From CAZTAR01 sp043813895 (GTDB taxonomy: Bacteria; Planctomycetota; Phycisphaerae; UBA1845; UTPLA1): DNA of 9,772 nt. The stretch covers positions 1-9,772 of the forward strand of contig JBDRKQ010000111.1 of NCBI GenBank assembly GCA_043813895.1, in the 5' to 3' direction. Under the pieces are notes generated by a model that saw only the letters and a list, made by a program, of their open reading frames with translations, searched no databases and had not been told where the DNA came from. Below are positions 5,590 to 9,772 of the stretch, one piece after another; the first letter of the stretch is position 1, and each line of letters opens with the position of its first letter. A program made the position numbers and the translations under genes.

Positions 5590-6999
5590 ATGGAATCCGA
5601 ATTTGCCGGCAAGCGTGTCGTTGTGATGGGCCTGGGCAGGTTCGGCGGGGGCGTCGGCGTGACACGGTGGCTGTGCGAGCAGGGCGCGCGGGTCGTCGTG
5701 ACCGACACCGCGGACGCGGCGGCGCTTGATGCGAGTGTGCGGGCGCTGGACGGGTTGGATATCACATTCCACCTGGGTGGGCATGACGAGCGCGACCTGA
5801 ACGCTTGCGACCTGCTGGTGGTGAATCCTGCCGTCGATCGGTCCAAGTCCCCGTACTTCGCCGCAGCGGTGAAGCAGGGGATTCCCTGGTCAAGCGAGAT
5901 GAACCTCTTCCTGGAACGATGCCAGGGCAGGATCGTCGGCATTACCGGCACGGTCGGCAAGAGCACGACGACCGCGATGATCGGCGACATACTTGACGCC
6001 GCGGTGCGAACGAAGCAGTGGGCGCACGGCCGGATCTGGGTGGGTGGCAACATCGGCAAGTCGTTGTTGGACGACCTGTGCGAGATCGGCCCGGATGACA
6101 TCGTCGTCCTCGAGTTGTCGAGTTTTCAGTTGGAGGACGCGGCCGACATCGGCAAGAGCCCGTACATCGCGATTGTGACGAACATCCGCGAGAACCACCT
6201 GGATCGGCACGGCACGATGGCGGCGTACGCGGCGGCCAAGGCGAACATCTTCAAGTATCAAGGCGAAGAGGATTGGCTGATCGTGCCTTTCGAGAGCGGC
6301 ATCGAGTTGCTGCAGGGGGACTGGCGAGGTCGCCTTCGCATGTGGCGTTTCGGCGTGGACGCGCAGTCACGCCGAATCCGCTGGGAACGGCCGGGCGAGG
6401 CGGGACGTCGGCTCCAGGAAGTCTCCGTCACCCTCTCGGTGCCCGGCCTGCACAACGTCGAGAATGCGGCGGCCGCGTGGGCGGCGGCGAGGATTCTCGG
6501 CGTGCCGGACGACCTTGTCGCGGAAGTGCTGTCGAAGTTCGGCGGTTTGCCGCACAGGTTGGAGTTTGTTTGCGAGCGCGCGGGCGTTCGCTACTACAAC
6601 GACTCCAAGGCCACGACGCCCGAGGCGGCGATGACTTCGTTGCTGGCGTTTGACGATCCCATCGTGATCCTGGTCGGCGGGTCGGATAAGGGGACTTCCT
6701 TCGACGAGTTGGGACGACTCCTGGTCGATCGGGCCAAGGCGGTGGTCTGCATGGGGGCGACACAAAGGCAACTCGAGCTTGCGATCGACCGGGCGCGCGG
6801 CGGGGCGAACAAACCGGCCGTGCAGATGGCTGACGGATTCAGTGAAGCCGTCAACAAGGCTCGCGATCTCGCTGAGCCGGGCGATGTCGTGCTGCTCAGT
6901 CCAGGCTGCGCCAGCTTCGACTGGTTCGAGAATTACGAAGAGCGAGGAGACGTGTTCAGGCGAATCGTGACGGATCAGCTTTCTGTCCAAGCGGACTAG
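5590..6999 (+). CDS. murD: UDP-N-acetylmuramoylalanine-D-glutamate ligase
   Basis: MurD adds D-glutamate to UDP-MurNAc-L-Ala with ATP, a cytoplasmic step of peptidoglycan synthesis. ATG 5590 gives MESEFAGKRVVVMGLGRFGG, the Rossmann-like N-domain; the 65 open codons upstream run through repeat DNA and are unlikely to be translated. The central ATPase domain has the P-loop GITGTVGKSTTT (117-128), NIRENHLDRHG (198-208) and a lysine at 217 (AAAKANIF) matching the carbamylated lysine of this family. The C-domain has NDSKATTPEAA (from 337), VGGSDKG (362-368) and LLSPGCASFDWFENYEERG (from 435). The 469-residue length is normal. The P-loop has Val where Asn is common (GTNGK); the remaining ligand-binding residues are present, so activity is expected. 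Upstream ribosome-binding signals are weak. Confidence 0.95.
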   Translation: MESEFAGKRVVVMGLGRFGGGVGVTRWLCEQGARVVVTDTADAAALDASVRALDGLDITFHLGGHDERDLNACDLLVVNPAVDRSKSPYFAAAVKQGIPWSSEMNLFLERCQGRIVGITGTVGKSTTTAMIGDILDAAVRTKQWAHGRIWVGGNIGKSLLDDLCEIGPDDIVVLELSSFQLEDAADIGKSPYIAIVTNIRENHLDRHGTMAAYAAAKANIFKYQGEEDWLIVPFESGIELLQGDWRGRLRMWRFGVDAQSRRIRWERPGEAGRRLQEVSVTLSVPGLHNVENAAAAWAAARILGVPDDLVAEVLSKFGGLPHRLEFVCERAGVRYYNDSKATTPEAAMTSLLAFDDPIVILVGGSDKGTSFDELGRLLVDRAKAVVCMGATQRQLELAIDRARGGANKPAVQMADGFSEAVNKARDLAEPGDVVLLSPGCASFDWFENYEERGDVFRRIVTDQLSVQAD

Positions 7000-7056
7000 C
7001 GATGCCCGGATATGCCGAGTTGCCGGCTCGACAGTCTGAAACTGCGGCATGGCGAT

Positions 7057-7065
7057 TGCTATTGT
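7057..7065 (+). promoter_or_regulatory. Possible extended -10 element upstream of the acetyl-CoA hydrolase gene
   Basis: TGC-TATTGT has the TG of an extended -10 and 4 of 6 matches to TATAAT; no good -35 lies 17 bases upstream. A start site 6-8 bases downstream would fall at 7071-7073, on or next to an ATG at 7072. It lies in the 191-base gap between murD and the next gene. It is weak and offered as a candidate only. Confidence 0.2.
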
Positions 7066-7071
7066 AATTCC

Positions 7072-7194
7072 ATGGCGAAGACTCGCGCGCCGCACACGGG
7101 CCGAGCCGGCAGGCCGCCAGTTATGGCCGCTTCTTCTTCGGCTCGCCCACCAAAGAGATGTCAGGCGGTTTTTCAGTACCAGGAGTTGCGATGA
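7072..7194 (+). CDS. Possible 40-residue small ORF overlapping the next start (ATGA)
   Basis: ATG 7072 opens MAKTRAPHTGRAGRPPVMAA and a further 20 residues. It stops at TGA 7192-7194, which overlaps the ATG at 7191 of the acetyl-CoA hydrolase gene as ATGA. No ribosome-binding site precedes it, and the sequence is basic and low in complexity, matching no family I recognise. Its only support is the coupling-type overlap and the possible start site next to its ATG. It may well be chance. Confidence 0.15.
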   Translation: MAKTRAPHTGRAGRPPVMAASSSARPPKRCQAVFQYQELR

Positions 7195-9119
7195 GTGCTA
7201 AGGAAACGCCATCTTGGCAGGAGCGATTTTCGGACAAGATCGTCACGCCGGACGCTGCCGTGAAGGTAGTACGGCACGGTCAGCGCGTGTTTGTCGGGTC
7301 CGGAGCCGGCGAGCCGCAAACACTCGTGGAGGCACTTTCCGCACGGGAAGACATCGCGGACACGGAAATTGTGCATATTCTCACGCTGGGCGTGGCAACC
7401 TACGCAGAGCCTCGGTTCGGTGATCGGTTCAGGCACAACGCCTACTTTATCGGACCCAACGTTCGGGAGGCCGTCGCGCAAGGCCGTGCCGATTATACGC
7501 CGATTTTTCTCTCTGAGATTCCTCGGCTCTTTCGCTCGGGCCGCACCGTGATCGATGTTGCGATGATCGCCGTCTGCCCGCCTGACGAGCACGGATACTG
7601 CAGCTATGGTGTTTCCGTCGACATCGTCAAGGCCGCAGCCGAATCGGCCAAGATGGTCATCGCGGAAGTGAACGAGCAGATGCCCCGTGTGCTGGGCGAC
7701 TGCTTCATCCACGTTCGCGACATCGACGTCTTGGTGCCGAGCGACCGCCCCGTCCTCGAGGCGGTGCAAGGCGAGCCAGATGATTTGGCCAAGCGGATTG
7801 CCAGGCACATCGCCAACCTCGTCGAGGACGGCGCGACGCTTCAACTCGGTATTGGCACGATTCCGGACGCGGTGCTGCACTACCTTTCCGATTTCAAGAA
7901 CCTCGGCATCCACACCGAGATGTTCAGCGACGGGATCATCCCGCTCGTGGAGAAGGGCATCATCACGAACTCCGAGAAAACGCTTCACCGAGGCAAGATC
8001 ATCGTCAGCTTCGTGATGGGTTCCCGTAAACTGTACGATTTCATCCACAACAACCCCCAGGTCGAGTTTCATCCGACCGAGTACACGAACGATCCGTTCA
8101 TCGTCGCCGCGAACGATAAGATGATTTCGATCAATTCGGCAATCGAGGTGGACCTGACCGGCCAGATTTGCGCGGACTCGTTGGGCACCATGTTCTACAG
8201 CGGCATCGGTGGACAGGTGGACTTCACACGCGGGGCTGCGCGGTCAAAAGGCGGCAAGCCGATCATCGCGTTGCCTTCCACGGCGGCGAATGGCACCGTC
8301 TCGCGCATTGTGCCCGTGCTCAAGCCGGGGGCCGGCGTCGTGACCAGCCGCGGGGATGTCCACTACGTCGTGAGCGAGTACGGCGCGGCGTTTCTTCACG
8401 GCAAGAGCATCCGCGAACGTTCGCTCGCGCTGATCCAGATCGCCGATCCGAAGTTCCGTCCGTGGCTGTTGTCCGAGGCGAAGGCCAGGCGGCTCGTTTA
8501 TGCCGACCAGATTGAGTTGCCTGTCTCAACGCCGGTGTATCCCGACGAATTGGAGCAGTGGATTGAGCTCAAGAAAGGCGGCACGGGCGCGGCGAAACGC
8601 GCTACGAAGGTGTTCATGCGCCCGTTGAAGCTGACGGACGAGCCCTTGCTCCGGAACCTGTTTTACAAGCTGTCCGACGAGTCGATTCACTATCGCTTCT
8701 TCCACATGATTAAGGCGATGCCGCACGAAAAGCTTCAGGAGTTCTTGCGCGTCGACTACGACGCCGACATGACGCTCGTCGTCCTGACAAACTCCGGCGA
8801 GGATGCGGAGATGATCGGCATTGCGCACTACAGCAAGGAACCGCGAACCAACTTCGCGGACGCCGCTTTCCTCGTGCAGGACGACTGGCAGGGCAAGGGC
8901 ATCGGAACCGTGCTGATGAACACGCTTGTGGATGCCGCTCTGGCCCGCGGTATCGCCGGGTTTACCGCCGATGTCCTCCAAGACAACGGCGGCATGTTGC
9001 GGATCTTCCACCGCTGCGGATACCCCGTCGAGAGCGAGTTGGAGATGGGCGCCTACAGCCTGCGAATTCCCTTCACCAAGAAACGCCGAAAGAAAAGCAC
9101 CCGCAAGGGCATGGAGTAG
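7191..9119 (+). CDS. Acetyl-CoA hydrolase/CoA-transferase fused to GNAT acetyltransferase
   Basis: ATG 7191 follows AGGAG at a good distance; an upstream in-frame ATG at 7158 lacks such a site. Residues of about 10-455 form an acetyl-CoA hydrolase/transferase (Cat1/4-hydroxybutyrate CoA-transferase type). They include VFVGSGAGEPQTLVEAL near the start, QLGIGTIPDAV (218-228), the likely catalytic Glu 243 in IHTEMFSDGIIPLVEKG, and the CoA-site motif GIGGQVDFTRGA (from 338). Residues of about 474-630 form a GNAT domain: FMRPLKLTDE, then the acetyl-CoA pyrophosphate loop QGKGIG (567-572) and FHRCGYPVE. The tail is rich in Lys/Arg. The transferase moves CoA between acyl groups or hydrolyses acetyl-CoA; the GNAT half uses acetyl-CoA to acetylate an unknown amine, perhaps protein lysines. 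The same fusion is known in other bacteria. At 642 residues it looks intact. Physiological substrates cannot be told from sequence. Confidence 0.93.
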   Translation: MSAKETPSWQERFSDKIVTPDAAVKVVRHGQRVFVGSGAGEPQTLVEALSAREDIADTEIVHILTLGVATYAEPRFGDRFRHNAYFIGPNVREAVAQGRADYTPIFLSEIPRLFRSGRTVIDVAMIAVCPPDEHGYCSYGVSVDIVKAAAESAKMVIAEVNEQMPRVLGDCFIHVRDIDVLVPSDRPVLEAVQGEPDDLAKRIARHIANLVEDGATLQLGIGTIPDAVLHYLSDFKNLGIHTEMFSDGIIPLVEKGIITNSEKTLHRGKIIVSFVMGSRKLYDFIHNNPQVEFHPTEYTNDPFIVAANDKMISINSAIEVDLTGQICADSLGTMFYSGIGGQVDFTRGAARSKGGKPIIALPSTAANGTVSRIVPVLKPGAGVVTSRGDVHYVVSEYGAAFLHGKSIRERSLALIQIADPKFRPWLLSEAKARRLVYADQIELPVSTPVYPDELEQWIELKKGGTGAAKRATKVFMRPLKLTDEPLLRNLFYKLSDESIHYRFFHMIKAMPHEKLQEFLRVDYDADMTLVVLTNSGEDAEMIGIAHYSKEPRTNFADAAFLVQDDWQGKGIGTVLMNTLVDAALARGIAGFTADVLQDNGGMLRIFHRCGYPVESELEMGAYSLRIPFTKKRRKKSTRKGME

Positions 9120-9165
9120 CAGCCGGCCCTTCGTGCCGACGCGCCACGCAAGAGAAACAAGACGG

Positions 9166-9197
9166 GTGAGGCCGGACCAATCCGGCCGCCCTCTCAC
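9166..9197. terminator. Hairpin between convergent genes, possible bidirectional terminator
   Basis: GGCCGGA/TCCGGCC forms a perfect 7-bp stem with a CCAA loop (9170-9187). Flanking GTGAG/CTCAC can extend it across a small bulge. It lies 51 bases after the stop of the acetyl-CoA hydrolase-GNAT gene and before the end of the minus-strand gene. No T-run follows on either strand, so it is not a classical intrinsic terminator. The rest of 9120-9321 shows nothing else. Confidence 0.35.
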
Positions 9198-9321
9198 GGC
9201 GGCATCCTTGCCGCGACCAACCACGCAAGCAACTGTCGGCAACGCTGAAGACGCCGGACCAACCGAGCCTGCCTCAAGGCCCGCCGACGCAGAGCCGATC
9301 AACGCCGGCGAGTAGCGATCG

Positions 9322-9772
9322 CTACCACGGCCGTTCCACGGGCAGCCCGAGCTCTTGCAGCTTGTCCACCATCATCTGGAACTGTGCTGCGCCGCTCACG
9401 CTTGAGTCAGGGCCCCAGTCTTGTTCCCAGGACCACTCAATGAACGCCAGCCATGCGGCTTCGGGGTCAACCTGTCCAAGCGGCACTGGTGCCGCCGATC
9501 CCTCGGGGCTACCCGTTGGGCTGTTGCCACCTCCGCCACCACCGCCGAGCAGGCCTTCGCCTTCGCATTCATCCGGGATGCCGTTCTCGTTCTCGTCTTC
9601 GCTGATCTCGGCGGCGATGTCGCACACGTCTAGGAAGCCGTTCTCGTTGCAGTCGTCGCACCACGCCTCGCCTTCGCAATCGGCCAGGTCGCACTCGTCC
9701 GGGATGTCATTATCATTGCAGTCGAGACTGCCGAACGGTGGTGGCAGCGCAAGGTCGCACTCGTCGGGGTAG
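9322..9772 (-). CDS. C-terminal part of a protein with Asp/Asn-rich calcium-binding repeats (5' end off the window)
   Basis: The minus-strand frame is open from the right edge to TAG 9322-9324, giving 149 residues. It begins with about three repeats of the form DCNDNDIPDECDL, DDCNENGFLDVCDI and DENENGIPDECE. These resemble thrombospondin type 3/EF-hand-like calcium-binding loops with paired Cys, abundant in large exported planctomycete proteins. A linker of seven glycines and a Ser/Pro/Gly stretch follow. The protein ends in a segment of about 55 residues with AWLAFIEWSWEQDWGPDSSV and FQMMVDKLQELGLPVERPW, which I do not recognise. An internal Met (9627) is not a real start, since the repeats continue above it. 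The protein is probably secreted, but its signal peptide would lie outside the window. Confidence 0.85.
   Translation of the reverse strand, partial: YPDECDLALPPPFGSLDCNDNDIPDECDLADCEGEAWCDDCNENGFLDVCDIAAEISEDENENGIPDECEGEGLLGGGGGGGNSPTGSPEGSAAPVPLGQVDPEAAWLAFIEWSWEQDWGPDSSVSGAAQFQMMVDKLQELGLPVERPW

Noticed and set aside
1..9772. CRISPR array, rRNA, riboswitch or insertion sequence
   Set aside because: There are no regularly spaced direct repeats, no rRNA signatures, no recognisable riboswitch core ahead of purD or the other genes, and no transposase with terminal inverted repeats.

Overview
The window looks like a piece of a GC-rich Planctomycetota genome, Phycisphaerae-like or an unclassified planctomycete lineage. 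Four things suggest this: a secreted protein pairing a dockerin-like 'GDMNCDG..DGLDI' repeat with a SUMF1/FGE-type domain; a PEP-CTERM-like sorting tail; 'DCNDNDIPDECDL' calcium-binding repeats in a second large protein; and planctomycete-style PurD and MurD. This is inference from protein style, not a database match.

Left part (1-3382, minus-strand genes, accessory character). The main gene (584-2767, minus) encodes a 727-residue exported protein made of two near-identical 353-residue units. Each unit has a dockerin-like segment and an FGE-sulfatase/C-type-lectin-like domain. At the end of each unit a block of about 40 codons differs almost only at first and second codon positions, while the flanking DNA is nearly identical. 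That is the pattern left by adenine-directed mutagenesis in a diversity-generating retroelement (DGR). About 130 bases downstream lies a remnant of an Avd-like four-helix-bundle gene, broken by a stop codon and cut short at a cluster of palindromic repeats. The usual DGR order is target, avd, template repeat, reverse transcriptase. No template repeat or reverse transcriptase is visible here, so the system is either decayed or continues beyond the left edge. A +1 frame disruption at CCC-TGA separates the target protein from a well-formed PEP-CTERM anchor. A truncated ORF6N-domain gene and a tRNA-Gly(TCC) gene close this part.

Middle (3455-7000, plus strand, housekeeping). After about 640 bases without a gene, which hold a dispersed palindromic repeat and a plausible sigma70-type promoter, come purD (purine synthesis) and murD (peptidoglycan precursor synthesis). 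They are separated by 139 bases that carry a second copy of the repeat.

Right part. A plus-strand gene encodes an acetyl-CoA hydrolase/CoA-transferase fused to a C-terminal GNAT acetyltransferase. It converges on the 3' end of a minus-strand gene for a protein with Asp/Asn-rich calcium-binding repeats, a glycine-rich linker and a short C-terminal domain; that gene runs off the right edge. The housekeeping genes look intact, whereas the left third shows duplication, frameshift, nonsense mutation and truncation.
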